Positions 1 to 6,861 are shown, counted from the stretch's first letter. The stretch is DNA of 7,806 nt from JBDLSY01 sp041170585 (GCA_041170585.1 JBEDNN010000012.1:1-7806); one strand, 5' to 3'. Notes: a model not told the origin generated them from the letters alone. A program made the numbers and translations.

Positions 1-4
1 TCTT

Positions 5-12
5 AAAAATAG
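5..12. repeat. Target-site duplication, left half (AAAAATAG)
   Basis: AAAAATAG lies directly outside the left end of the element and is repeated exactly at 122-129 outside its right end. The next base is G on both sides (13 and 130), so a 9-bp duplication is formally possible. Placing the boundary at GG...CC makes the element ends symmetrical and favours 8 bp. Confidence 0.75.
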
Positions 13-121
13 GGTATTGCTACTTAAAAATAGTTTTTGTATTTTTTATCTAAAATAAGCCTTATTTTTGCTAAGAAAATATTATAAATATACGACTTAA
101 CCATATTAAAGTAGCAATGCC
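13..121 (+). mobile_element. 109-bp MITE-like element, left copy
   Basis: This is a short non-coding element with imperfect terminal inverted repeats. The left end reads GGTATTGCTACTT (13-25). The reverse complement of the right end (109-121) reads GGCATTGCTACTT, one mismatch in 13. It is flanked by a perfect 8-bp direct repeat AAAAATAG (5-12 and 122-129), as expected of a target-site duplication. A second, fully identical copy lies inverted at 7695-7803. There is no coding capacity, so it is probably mobilised in trans by a transposase encoded elsewhere. GG ends plus an 8-bp duplication are compatible with several IS families (for example IS1595 or the ISL2 group of IS5); I cannot assign one from this window. 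Confidence 0.85.
52..68. repeat. Central palindrome inside the MITE-like element
   Basis: AAAATAAG (52-59) and CTTATTTT (61-68) are perfect reverse complements around a single C at 60. With the terminal inverted repeats, this gives the element a nested fold-back structure. The same palindrome is at 7748-7764 in the right copy. The stem is almost all A/T, so it would be a weak hairpin in RNA. Confidence 0.6.
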
Positions 122-129
122 AAAAATAG
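122..129. repeat. Target-site duplication, right half (AAAAATAG)
   Basis: Exact copy of 5-12, directly after the terminal CC of the left MITE-like element. Matching halves on both sides mean this copy still sits where it inserted and has not exchanged flanks with the inverted copy at 7695-7803. Confidence 0.75.
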
Positions 130-152
130 GTATATAAATTTATATGAGTTTT

Positions 153-230
153 TTAGCTTATAGAGTCGCTGTTGCCATCGATGATTTCTATGATGTAGTT
201 AAGATTATTTAGAGGCAGTATATCAGTCAT
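153..230 (-). CDS. Possible 25-residue ORF, unrecognised
   Basis: An ATG (complement of 228-230) opens a 25-codon frame ending in TAA (complement of 153-155). It reads MTDILPLNNL NYIIEIIDG followed by NSDSIS. It covers the only less AT-rich part of this leader (about 155-220), and its composition looks peptide-like rather than random, which is the sole reason for listing it. There is no Shine-Dalgarno before the ATG and I do not recognise the peptide. It could be the remnant of a larger gene, a small ORF whose 3' side was hit by the MITE insertion, or chance. Downstream of its stop on the minus strand is the AT palindrome at 132-145 and then a T-rich run (complement of 122-129). Confidence 0.15.
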   Translation of the reverse strand: MTDILPLNNLNYIIEIIDGNSDSIS

Positions 231-318
231 ATTATTAAAGTAAAAATAAAATATAGATATTTTATAGATGTTTTGAGTTTTAAAAGTTAAAGTCTGAATC
301 AAGATTTTCAGAATTTAA

Positions 319-358
319 GGGTTTTTAATCCTATTTTATCCTTTAATCTTAAAAATCC
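319..358. repeat. Imperfect stem-loop in the amidase leader
   Basis: GGGTTTTTAA (319-328) can pair with TTAAAAATCC (349-358) with one G-U wobble, leaving a 20-nt loop with repeated TCCT/ATCC motifs. It lies 35 nt upstream of the amidase start. It could be a leader structure or a weak terminator of upstream transcription. It lacks a GC-rich stem and a run of T directly after it, so no function is assigned. Confidence 0.3.
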
Positions 359-393
359 TGATTCTAATAATATCTATGCTTTAAAATACTTTA

Positions 394-1770
394 ATGAAAT
401 CTTTACGCACAATTACTGACTTTTTAAACGCCTATGACGAGCAACATTTATTGCCTGAAGATGTCAATGACCATACGGCACGGGCTTTGTCAGCTGCAAA
501 GCTGCCTGCTGCCGCACATTGTTTTATACACTTAAATGACAATGCTCCCCAACAAGCCGAGCGGGCAGCAGCTTTGGGGTCGCCTTTGGGCGGTATCGCC
601 ATTCATATTAAAGATAATTTTGATGTAGCGGGACAAGTAACCACAGCGGGCAGTAAAGTATTACAAGGGCAAGCACCCGCAACTCAAGATGCAACTGTTG
701 TCTCACGCTTAAAATCGGCAGGTGCGGTTATATTAGGTCGTAGCAATATGAGCGAATTTGCCTATAACGCAACAGGCACTAATCCAAATTATGGTTCACC
801 CAGTTGTGCCGCTGACCCTTTAGTTCAACGTATTTCAGGCGGCAGTACCAGCGGCGGGGCAGTTGCCGTTGCCCTAAATATTGGTTGGGCGAGTATTGGC
901 ACAGATACGGGCGGTTCAGTGCGTATTCCAGCGGCTTTAAACGGCGTAGTAGGCTGGAAACCGACAGCAAGCCGTATGCCTATGCAAGGCTGTTATCCTT
1001 TATCGCCTAGTTTAGACAGTATTGGTTTAATCACTAGAAATGTCGCTGATACGATTTTAATTGATGATATTATGGCTAACTCGCCGACACAATGGATTGA
1101 GCGTACGTGTAAAGGTATGCGGTTTATTGTGCCAGAGAATTTCTTTTTAGAAGGTATGGATATTCAGGTACAAAATAGTTTTGAGGCAGCTTTAAATGCT
1201 TTATCACAAGCAGGTGCGAATATTGAAATGCAGTCATTGCCTAGTTTAGAGCATATAAAAAATGTAGTAGAGCTTCAAGATTTATGGCGTATTCCTGCTT
1301 ATGAAGCTTGGTGTTTTCATAAAATCCAGCAGAACTCAAATGGTTTAGAGTGTTTAGATTTTTCTGGTTATGATCCCCGCGTTACCGTGTTTATTCAAGC
1401 AGGTGAAACCGTTACTGCAGAACAATATGCCGCTTCAGTGCAAGCACAAACACAGTGGGCTGGGATATTAGCAGCTGAATTATCACCCTATGACGCTTTA
1501 TTATCACCGACTGTACCGATTACTGCCCCTGTAATGCAAGGTATATTGGACAGTGATGAATTATTTTTTAAAATCAATAATCTATTGTTACGTAACCCCA
1601 GTATTTTTAACAATGCAAATGGCTGTGCAATTAGTTTACCGTGCCATACCGATGAATTGCCTGTAGGCCTGATGCTAGGGCATAGCCATTTAAAAGACGG
1701 TCGTGTTTTAACGGCAGCCCGTGCAGTAGAAAAAGTATTGACACATTTACGTCGTCCACATCAAGCTTAA
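394..1770 (+). CDS. Amidase-signature (AS) family amidohydrolase
   Basis: This encodes a 458-residue cytosolic amidase of the AS superfamily, which hydrolyses carboxamides to acid plus ammonia or amine with a Ser-cisSer-Lys triad. All three residues are visible: Lys73 in HIKDN, cis-Ser151 in GGSTSGG and nucleophile Ser175 in GTDTGGSVRIP. The 24-residue spacing between the serines is the family spacing. The GRSNMSEFA block (115-123) and the GVVGWKPT block (184-191) are also typical, and the length is normal. ATG394 is chosen because an in-frame stop (382-384) lies just upstream; no clear Shine-Dalgarno precedes it. The substrate is unknown. It resembles GatA in the core, but no gatB or gatC is present, so a role in tRNA amidation is unlikely; AtzF/AtzE-like or general amidases are alternatives. 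smc starts 29 bp downstream, so co-transcription is likely. Confidence 0.9.
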   Translation: MKSLRTITDFLNAYDEQHLLPEDVNDHTARALSAAKLPAAAHCFIHLNDNAPQQAERAAALGSPLGGIAIHIKDNFDVAGQVTTAGSKVLQGQAPATQDATVVSRLKSAGAVILGRSNMSEFAYNATGTNPNYGSPSCAADPLVQRISGGSTSGGAVAVALNIGWASIGTDTGGSVRIPAALNGVVGWKPTASRMPMQGCYPLSPSLDSIGLITRNVADTILIDDIMANSPTQWIERTCKGMRFIVPENFFLEGMDIQVQNSFEAALNALSQAGANIEMQSLPSLEHIKNVVELQDLWRIPAYEAWCFHKIQQNSNGLECLDFSGYDPRVTVFIQAGETVTAEQYAASVQAQTQWAGILAAELSPYDALLSPTVPITAPVMQGILDSDELFFKINNLLLRNPSIFNNANGCAISLPCHTDELPVGLMLGHSHLKDGRVLTAARAVEKVLTHLRRPHQA

Positions 1771-1799
1771 ACATTAAACATTAAATATTTAGGTATCCC

Positions 1800-4700
1800 G
1801 TGCGTTTAAATCAAGTTAAATTAGTAGGCTTTAAGTCGTTTGTTGATCCCACTGTTTTTCAATTGTCCAGTCAATTAGTGGGGATTGTTGGGCCTAATGG
1901 TTGTGGAAAATCAAATATCATTGATGCGGTGCGTTGGGTTTTGGGGGAATCTAAAGCGTCAGAACTGCGTGGTGAAACGATGCAAGACGTTATTTTTAAT
2001 GGGGCGGGTAACCGTAAACCTGCTTCGCGTGCCAGCGTAGAATTAATTTTTAGCAATGAATCAGGTCGGGTTAGTGGACATTGGGGACAATTTAGCGAAC
2101 TTGCAGTCAAGCGTACTTTAACCCGCGAAGGGGCATCACAATACTATATTAATAATCAAGTAGTCCGTCGGCGAGATGTGCAAGATGTATTTATGGGAAC
2201 AGGTTTAGGTGTACGAGCCTATGCGATTATTGGTCAGGGTATGATTAGCCGTATTATTGAGGCTAAACCCGATGAGTTACGCGTTTTTTTAGAAGAAGCT
2301 GCAGGTGTAAGTCAATATAAAGAGCGTCGCCGTGAAACTGAACACCGTCTAAATGATACGCGGGATAACTTGTCGCGCGTTGCTGATATTGTGCAAGAAT
2401 TAGATAAAAATATTGTTAAATTGACGCAACAAGCACAAGTCGCCACACAATACAACACACTTAAAAATACTTTACATACTAAACAATGTTTATTGGCTTT
2501 TGTACGCCAACAAGCAGCCAGTTATGAGCGTAACGCCTTTGCATTGAAAATTGAATCTGTACAACTTCAACTAGAAGCAAGTATTATTGAGTTGCGTCAG
2601 CAAGAGGCTTTCTTGACACATACACGGCAACAGCAACATTGTATCAATATTAGTTTACATAACGCACAGTCTACAGTATTTAATACTACAAATAATCTAA
2701 CAAAATTGGAAGCAGACGTACGTTTATATAATGAACGTCGCCATCAATTAGAAGCAAATATAGAAAAGCAAACAGCCGAAAAATTGCTATGGGATAACCG
2801 TCAAGTAGAAGCGAATCAACAACAAATATTAAATCAAAATGCTTTAAATGAATTAGATTTATCATTAGAAACACAACAAGCCGCACTGGAGGAAGCACAA
2901 GCTCACGGTGAAAATTTAACCATGCTATATGATGAGGCACAAGAGCATTTATATCAAATTCGTTTAAATTATTCAGATGCACAGGTTCATCAAGCGACTA
3001 CTTCATCACAACGAATGTTGTTAGAAAAAAATCAAACTGTAATAAAACAATCATTAAGCCGTGTACAACAGGCACAAACCAATTTAATATCGCCTAATTT
3101 GGAACAATTGGCTGCAACACAAGTAAAATTAACTGATATACAACAATCGCTTGTTTCATCAAAAAAAGATTTAGACTGCTGTATAGCCATAGAAAACGAA
3201 GCGATTTTTGCGGTAGAGCAAGCCAGCGTAATAGACAAACAACACCGCCTTGAGTTGCAAAAATTAGAGGCGCGTCACCTTGCTTTGGATACAGTACACC
3301 GTAAAATGTATGCTGCTAGTCATATTCAAAAGTGGCTAAATACGCATGGTTTTGAACACACTCAACGCTTTTGGCAACATATACGGGTTAATAATGGCTG
3401 GGATATTGCAGTTCAATCTATATTACGTTACCGTGCTCAAGCATTGTTTGTCGCAGATACACATTTTAAAGACTTAAAAGTGTTTATAAAATCACTGGCG
3501 GTTGATGATTTTCCGCCCGCAAGTATTATTTTTATTGATGATTTAGCAAATAATAATATAAATAATAATAATATAAATATTGTAACCAGTATAAATACTG
3601 TAAATACTACAAACACTATAAGTGATATAAATGGTTTAAATGATAAATTAAATACAAAAAATTTATTATCATTATCATCACATATACGTTTAAAAAACCC
3701 TGATTTACAAAATATCATTAATATTTGGTTTGAACAGGTTTATTGTGCAGATAATTTATTAATGGCGATAACCCAACGCAAACAATTACCAAATAATGGG
3801 GTCTGGGTTACTCCTGAAGGACATAGAGTTGATGCGGTGTCTATACAGTTATTTGCAGCAGAAACATTGGAAGATACTGCTTTATTGCGTCAAAATGAAT
3901 TAGAACAATTGGCATTACAAATAAAAGCTGAACTGATTCAAGCCAATGAAGCAGAATCACAATTAAAACACTGGCAACTTAACCTAAATAATGCCAAACA
4001 AAATAAAACAAAAGGTTACCAACGATTAACTCAATTAACGCAACATGCCCATCAGATTGAATTAGAACACTTACATTTACAACAAGCATTACAACAATTT
4101 GATATACGAACGAATCAATTGCAAACTGATGAAATAGAATACACAACCCAGCTACAGACAACCATAGAGCAGCTATCACAGCTAGATGAGCAATTAACGT
4201 TGGCGGATAAACGTTTATACCAAGAGCAATTAATGCTTGATGATGCCAACGAGCGGGTGAAGCAAACACAATTAGCAGTTAATACACATCGCCAGCGCGA
4301 ACAGTTAATATATAACACCTTACAAGATACGGCTTATCAACACCGTAACTTGTCTGAACGGTTGCAAGAGTTAAAGCGTACACAAGCGACAGCAGCAGAA
4401 TATATATTAAAAATATCGCAAGCACAATTTGATGCACAACAAAATCTAGACACTTTGGACAATAGCGTTGTACAACAAGCTTTGCCTGATGCGGTTAAAA
4501 TGCGTTCGGAAGCAGAACACATATTATTACAAGAGCGTCAAAAGCTAGAAAATTTAAATAGTGAATTACGTATTCAAGACGAACGACGTATGCAGTTAGA
4601 ACGGGCAATTGACCCTTTGCGTAATACTGTTGTTGCTTTGCAGTTAAAAGAACAAGCTGCACGTTTATCAGTAGAACAATTTACAGAACAATTAAACAGT

Positions 4701-5426
4701 TTAAAAAATAATTCAGGTTTTGGTGATATAGATACAAATGTATGGGAAAATCAACTAGATTTACCAAAGCAAGCCGTACTTGTTGCAAATATTGCTACAT
4801 TGCAAAAAAATATTGATGCTTTAGGAGCAGTTAATTTAGCTGCTTTACAAGAATTAAAAGAAATTCAATCACGTTATGATTATTTAAATAATCAAATGCA
4901 AGATTTATCTTCGGCAATGGCTACGTTAGAAACCGCAATTCTTACAATTGATCATGAAACAAGGACAATGCTTCAAACGACGTTTAATCAAGTGAATCAA
5001 TATTTTGGTAATTTGTTTCCGCAGCTATTTGGTGGTGGTGAAGCCTCTTTAGTAATGGCTGGCAATGATATATTAAATGCGGGCGTACAAGTGTTAGCAC
5101 ACCCTCCGGGGAAACGTAATAGTAGTATTCATTTGTTGTCAGGGGGGGAGAAAGCACTCACGGCAACTGCATTGGTATTCGCCATTTTTCAACTGAATCC
5201 CGCACCATTTTGTTTATTAGACGAGGTTGATGCCCCTCTTGATGACAGTAATACCGATCGGTTTGCAAAAATGGTCACCCATATGTCTAGTCAAACGCAG
5301 TTTGTTTTTATTAGTCATAATAAAATTGCTATGGAGATGGCACAACAGTTAATTGGTGTTACTATGCAAGAGCAGGGCATATCACGTATTGTTTCAGTAG
5401 ATATGCAGGCAAACCATATTATTTAA
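1800..5426 (+). CDS. smc: Chromosome segregation ATPase SMC
   Basis: SMC is the core ATPase of the condensin-like SMC-ScpAB complex that compacts and separates sister chromosomes. At 1208 residues it is full length and slightly long. The N-terminal half-head has Walker A GPNGCGKSN (31-39) and the Q-loop Gln146. Coiled-coil arms run about 175-500 and 690-1030, separated by a hinge at about 508-690. The C-terminal half-head has signature LLSGGEKALTA (1112-1122), Walker B and D-loop LLDEVDAPLDD ending in catalytic Glu1142, and switch His1173. The start is GTG at 1800, supported by the conserved N-terminus MRLNQVKLVGFKSF and a short AGGT (1791-1794) 5 nt upstream. Oddities are an Asn-rich insertion in the hinge (about 583-626) and the absence of zipA and ligA, which follow smc in Pseudomonas and Acinetobacter. 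ScpA and ScpB are not in the window. Confidence 0.97.
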   Translation: MRLNQVKLVGFKSFVDPTVFQLSSQLVGIVGPNGCGKSNIIDAVRWVLGESKASELRGETMQDVIFNGAGNRKPASRASVELIFSNESGRVSGHWGQFSELAVKRTLTREGASQYYINNQVVRRRDVQDVFMGTGLGVRAYAIIGQGMISRIIEAKPDELRVFLEEAAGVSQYKERRRETEHRLNDTRDNLSRVADIVQELDKNIVKLTQQAQVATQYNTLKNTLHTKQCLLAFVRQQAASYERNAFALKIESVQLQLEASIIELRQQEAFLTHTRQQQHCINISLHNAQSTVFNTTNNLTKLEADVRLYNERRHQLEANIEKQTAEKLLWDNRQVEANQQQILNQNALNELDLSLETQQAALEEAQAHGENLTMLYDEAQEHLYQIRLNYSDAQVHQATTSSQRMLLEKNQTVIKQSLSRVQQAQTNLISPNLEQLAATQVKLTDIQQSLVSSKKDLDCCIAIENEAIFAVEQASVIDKQHRLELQKLEARHLALDTVHRKMYAASHIQKWLNTHGFEHTQRFWQHIRVNNGWDIAVQSILRYRAQALFVADTHFKDLKVFIKSLAVDDFPPASIIFIDDLANNNINNNNINIVTSINTVNTTNTISDINGLNDKLNTKNLLSLSSHIRLKNPDLQNIINIWFEQVYCADNLLMAITQRKQLPNNGVWVTPEGHRVDAVSIQLFAAETLEDTALLRQNELEQLALQIKAELIQANEAESQLKHWQLNLNNAKQNKTKGYQRLTQLTQHAHQIELEHLHLQQALQQFDIRTNQLQTDEIEYTTQLQTTIEQLSQLDEQLTLADKRLYQEQLMLDDANERVKQTQLAVNTHRQREQLIYNTLQDTAYQHRNLSERLQELKRTQATAAEYILKISQAQFDAQQNLDTLDNSVVQQALPDAVKMRSEAEHILLQERQKLENLNSELRIQDERRMQLERAIDPLRNTVVALQLKEQAARLSVEQFTEQLNSLKNNSGFGDIDTNVWENQLDLPKQAVLVANIATLQKNIDALGAVNLAALQELKEIQSRYDYLNNQMQDLSSAMATLETAILTIDHETRTMLQTTFNQVNQYFGNLFPQLFGGGEASLVMAGNDILNAGVQVLAHPPGKRNSSIHLLSGGEKALTATALVFAIFQLNPAPFCLLDEVDAPLDDSNTDRFAKMVTHMSSQTQFVFISHNKIAMEMAQQLIGVTMQEQGISRIVSVDMQANHII
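3546..3677 (+). repeat. AAT/ATA-rich low-complexity insertion within the smc hinge
   Basis: Codons 583-626 form a simple-sequence stretch that begins with three AAT, ATA, four AAT, ATA, AAT. It is translated as an Asn/Ile/Thr/Ser-rich segment (ANNNINNNNINIVTS and onwards) placed between the two recognisable halves of the hinge. It is in frame and preserves the downstream hinge motif WVTPEGHRVDAVS. It probably forms a flexible surface loop. The boundaries are approximate. Confidence 0.6.
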
Positions 5427-5700
5427 ATATATCAAACCTGTTTAATACATTTAATACATTAAGTATATATACAAAAATTAATACAAAAAATTAAATTACG
5501 GTAATGTTCAAATAGCACTGATACAAGAAATTTAATAATTAAGAAGTAATTAGTAAAATTAGTAAGATAACACACCAAAATAAATATTGTAAAAGTTATA
5601 ATTTAACATTACCTAAATTACTTAATAGTATTTTTAGTAATTTAATAAATAAATAATAAGCACTAACAATATTGATTTTATAACTAAGGAGTTAAATTAT
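5427..5700. other. AT-rich intergenic region, no gene
   Basis: It contains two tandem copies of TTAATACAT (5442-5450 and 5451-5459) just after the smc stop, and a 9-bp perfect inverted repeat TAAATTACT/AGTAATTTA (5614-5622/5636-5644) with a 13-nt loop. A TATAAT hexamer (5597-5602) could be a -10 box for nlpD, but no good -35 lies 16-18 bp upstream. I see no GC-rich terminator after smc. Confidence 0.5.
5686..5691 (+). promoter_or_regulatory. Strong Shine-Dalgarno of nlpD-like gene (AAGGAG)
   Basis: AAGGAG lies 9 nt before ATG5701. It is the only canonical ribosome-binding site in the window and fixes the start of the lipoprotein gene. The other genes have weak or no recognisable sites, so this gene may be translated more efficiently than its neighbours. 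Confidence 0.85.
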
Positions 5701-6744
5701 ATGAATAATTCGTCAATTATATTTAAGAAAATAAGCCTTACATTTATTTTTAAACCTATATTTTTATTTAATATAGGGATTATTTTATGGGTGTCAGCTT
5801 GTACTAGCATAGACTTAGACCCAGCACCTGTAGTAGACCGTAACCATAATCAATTTTATACTATTGATAATAATATAATTAATAACAATAATAATAATAA
5901 CAATAATTCACATACGCCTTCGTATTCAATTGAACAGCCTATACTGTTACCAGTAGTCCGTGATGGTAAAACACACAGTGTGCGACAGACTGATACTCTA
6001 TACTCTATTGCTTTAGAATATGGATTAAGTTATCGCGATTTAGCTATTTGGAATGGTATTATTGATCCAAATTATATTCAATTAAACCAAGTATTACGTT
6101 TAACACCGCCTGATAGTGTTAGTCATCAAATGACTGATGTAATTATACCTAATACAAATAGTATATCCAATAAAAATATAAATAATAATGGCGTTGCATA
6201 TAGTTTGCCTGTTATTCTTCAAAACAGTAACGAAAACTCACCCGTAGTATATTCATTGTCTACGGAAGTACCAAAGCCTATAGAAGTACCAAAGCCTATA
6301 GAAGTATCAAAGCCTATAGAAGTATCAAAGCCTACAATTTCGGTAATTAAAAATAATATACCTAATATTCAAACTGGCGATGTAATATGGCAATGGCCTG
6401 TTAATAGCCGAACTTTTTCGTCTTACAATGATACTAAAAAAGGTATTGATTTTTCTGGGGTAATAGGCGACGAAGTACTTGCTGCGGCCGATGGTAAAGT
6501 GGTTTATTCTGGAGAAAATTTAAAGGGTTATGGCAAAATGTTAATTATAAAACACAATGATGTTTATCTCACTGCATATGCACATAACAGTAAATTATTA
6601 GTAAAAGAAAATGCCTTGGTTAAACGTGGGCAAAAAATTGCTGAAATGGGTAATACTGAATCTGAAAGTATCAAAATGCACTTTGAGATACGTCGCAGTG
6701 GCAAGCCCGTAGATCCAATTAAATTATTACCTACAAACAAATAA
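5701..6744 (+). CDS. nlpD: NlpD-like LysM/LytM lipoprotein, probable amidase activator
   Basis: This is a 347-residue envelope lipoprotein. It has a hydrophobic signal segment (about 11-33) and lipobox VSAC with Cys34; Thr at +2 fits sorting to the outer membrane. A poly-Asn tract (61-69) is followed by a LysM peptidoglycan-binding domain (about 91-135), a low-complexity linker with four EV(P/S)KP(I/T) repeats (189-212), and a C-terminal LytM/M23 domain (about 226-344). In M23 endopeptidases zinc is held by H-x3-D and an H-x-H pair. Here Asp250 and His327 remain, but the first His is Lys246 and the first of the H-x-H pair is Lys325. This is the same type of degeneracy as in E. coli NlpD, so it is inferred to activate an AmiC-type cell-wall amidase rather than cut peptidoglycan. 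The C-terminal half follows NlpD closely (ADGKVVYSG, IIKHND, YLTAYAHN). surE, pcm and rpoS are not adjacent. Confidence 0.88.
   Translation: MNNSSIIFKKISLTFIFKPIFLFNIGIILWVSACTSIDLDPAPVVDRNHNQFYTIDNNIINNNNNNNNNSHTPSYSIEQPILLPVVRDGKTHSVRQTDTLYSIALEYGLSYRDLAIWNGIIDPNYIQLNQVLRLTPPDSVSHQMTDVIIPNTNSISNKNINNNGVAYSLPVILQNSNENSPVVYSLSTEVPKPIEVPKPIEVSKPIEVSKPTISVIKNNIPNIQTGDVIWQWPVNSRTFSSYNDTKKGIDFSGVIGDEVLAAADGKVVYSGENLKGYGKMLIIKHNDVYLTAYAHNSKLLVKENALVKRGQKIAEMGNTESESIKMHFEIRRSGKPVDPIKLLPTNK
5881..5907 (+). repeat. Poly-Asn (AAT/AAC) trinucleotide tract in nlpD
   Basis: Nine consecutive Asn codons, seven AAT and two AAC, encode residues 61-69 between the lipid anchor and the LysM domain. Length changes in units of three would keep the frame and only alter the spacer length. 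Confidence 0.85.
6265..6336 (+). repeat. Four tandem 18-bp repeats in nlpD linker
   Basis: Units start at 6265, 6283, 6301 and 6319. The first two read GAAGTACCAAAGCCTATA, the last two have TCA for CCA (Pro to Ser), and the fourth ends in ACA. They encode EVPKPI, EVPKPI, EVSKPI, EVSKPT (residues 189-212), a Pro/Lys/Glu spacer of a kind common in periplasm-spanning linkers. High identity suggests recent duplication. Confidence 0.9.
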
Positions 6745-6772
6745 TTAAGTGTTAAAAAATTAATATAAACAT

Positions 6773-6856
6773 AAATACAAATACAAATATTAATATTAAT
6801 ATTAATATAAAGATAAATATTAATATAAAGATAAATATTAATATAAAGATAAATAA
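6773..6856. repeat. Hexamer-periodic tandem array upstream of the exonuclease gene
   Basis: The tract divides into fourteen consecutive hexamers: AAATAC x2, AAATAT, TAATAT x3, AAAGAT, then AAATAT-TAATAT-AAAGAT twice, then AAATAA. A higher-order 18-bp unit ATTAATATAAAGATAAAT is present in three perfect copies (6801-6818, 6819-6836, 6837-6854). The array ends 5 nt before the ATG of the exonuclease gene and fills most of the 117-bp gap after nlpD. It occupies the place of the leader and possibly the promoter of that gene. Confidence 0.9.
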
Positions 6857-6861
6857 TTATT

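Larger units (their letters stand above)
130..393. other. AT-rich leader region between MITE and amidase
   Basis: No convincing gene. The stretch holds a 14-bp perfect AT palindrome ATATAAATTTATAT (132-145), a doubtful minus-strand 25-codon ORF (153-230), an imperfect 10-bp inverted repeat at 289-298/307-316 (one mismatch, 8-nt loop) and another at 319-328/349-358 (one G-T type mismatch, 20-nt loop). Any promoter for the amidase should lie here, but the DNA is so AT-rich that no -35/-10 pair stands out. Confidence 0.5.

Noticed and set aside
17..45. Promoter-like pair TTGCTA / TATTTT with 17-bp spacing inside the left MITE
   Set aside because: Both boxes are poor and such pairs are common by chance in DNA this AT-rich; there is no independent support.
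394..1770. Assignment of the amidase as GatA (Glu-tRNA amidotransferase subunit A)
   Set aside because: The catalytic core is shared by the whole family, but gatB and gatC are absent nearby and the GGSTSGG motif differs from the usual GatA GGSSGGS.
779..4522. Several minus-strand open frames of 60-100 codons opposite the amidase and smc genes
   Set aside because: They lie antisense to well-supported genes, carry no recognisable domains, and their composition follows from the opposite coding strand.
5614..5644. Inverted repeat after smc as a Rho-independent terminator
   Set aside because: The stem has only one G-C pair and the loop is 13 nt, and it lies almost 190 bp past the smc stop, so it is unlikely to terminate efficiently.
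6773..6856. CRISPR-like array
   Set aside because: The units are contiguous with no unique spacers, are very short and A/T only apart from single G or C bases, and there is no cas gene.
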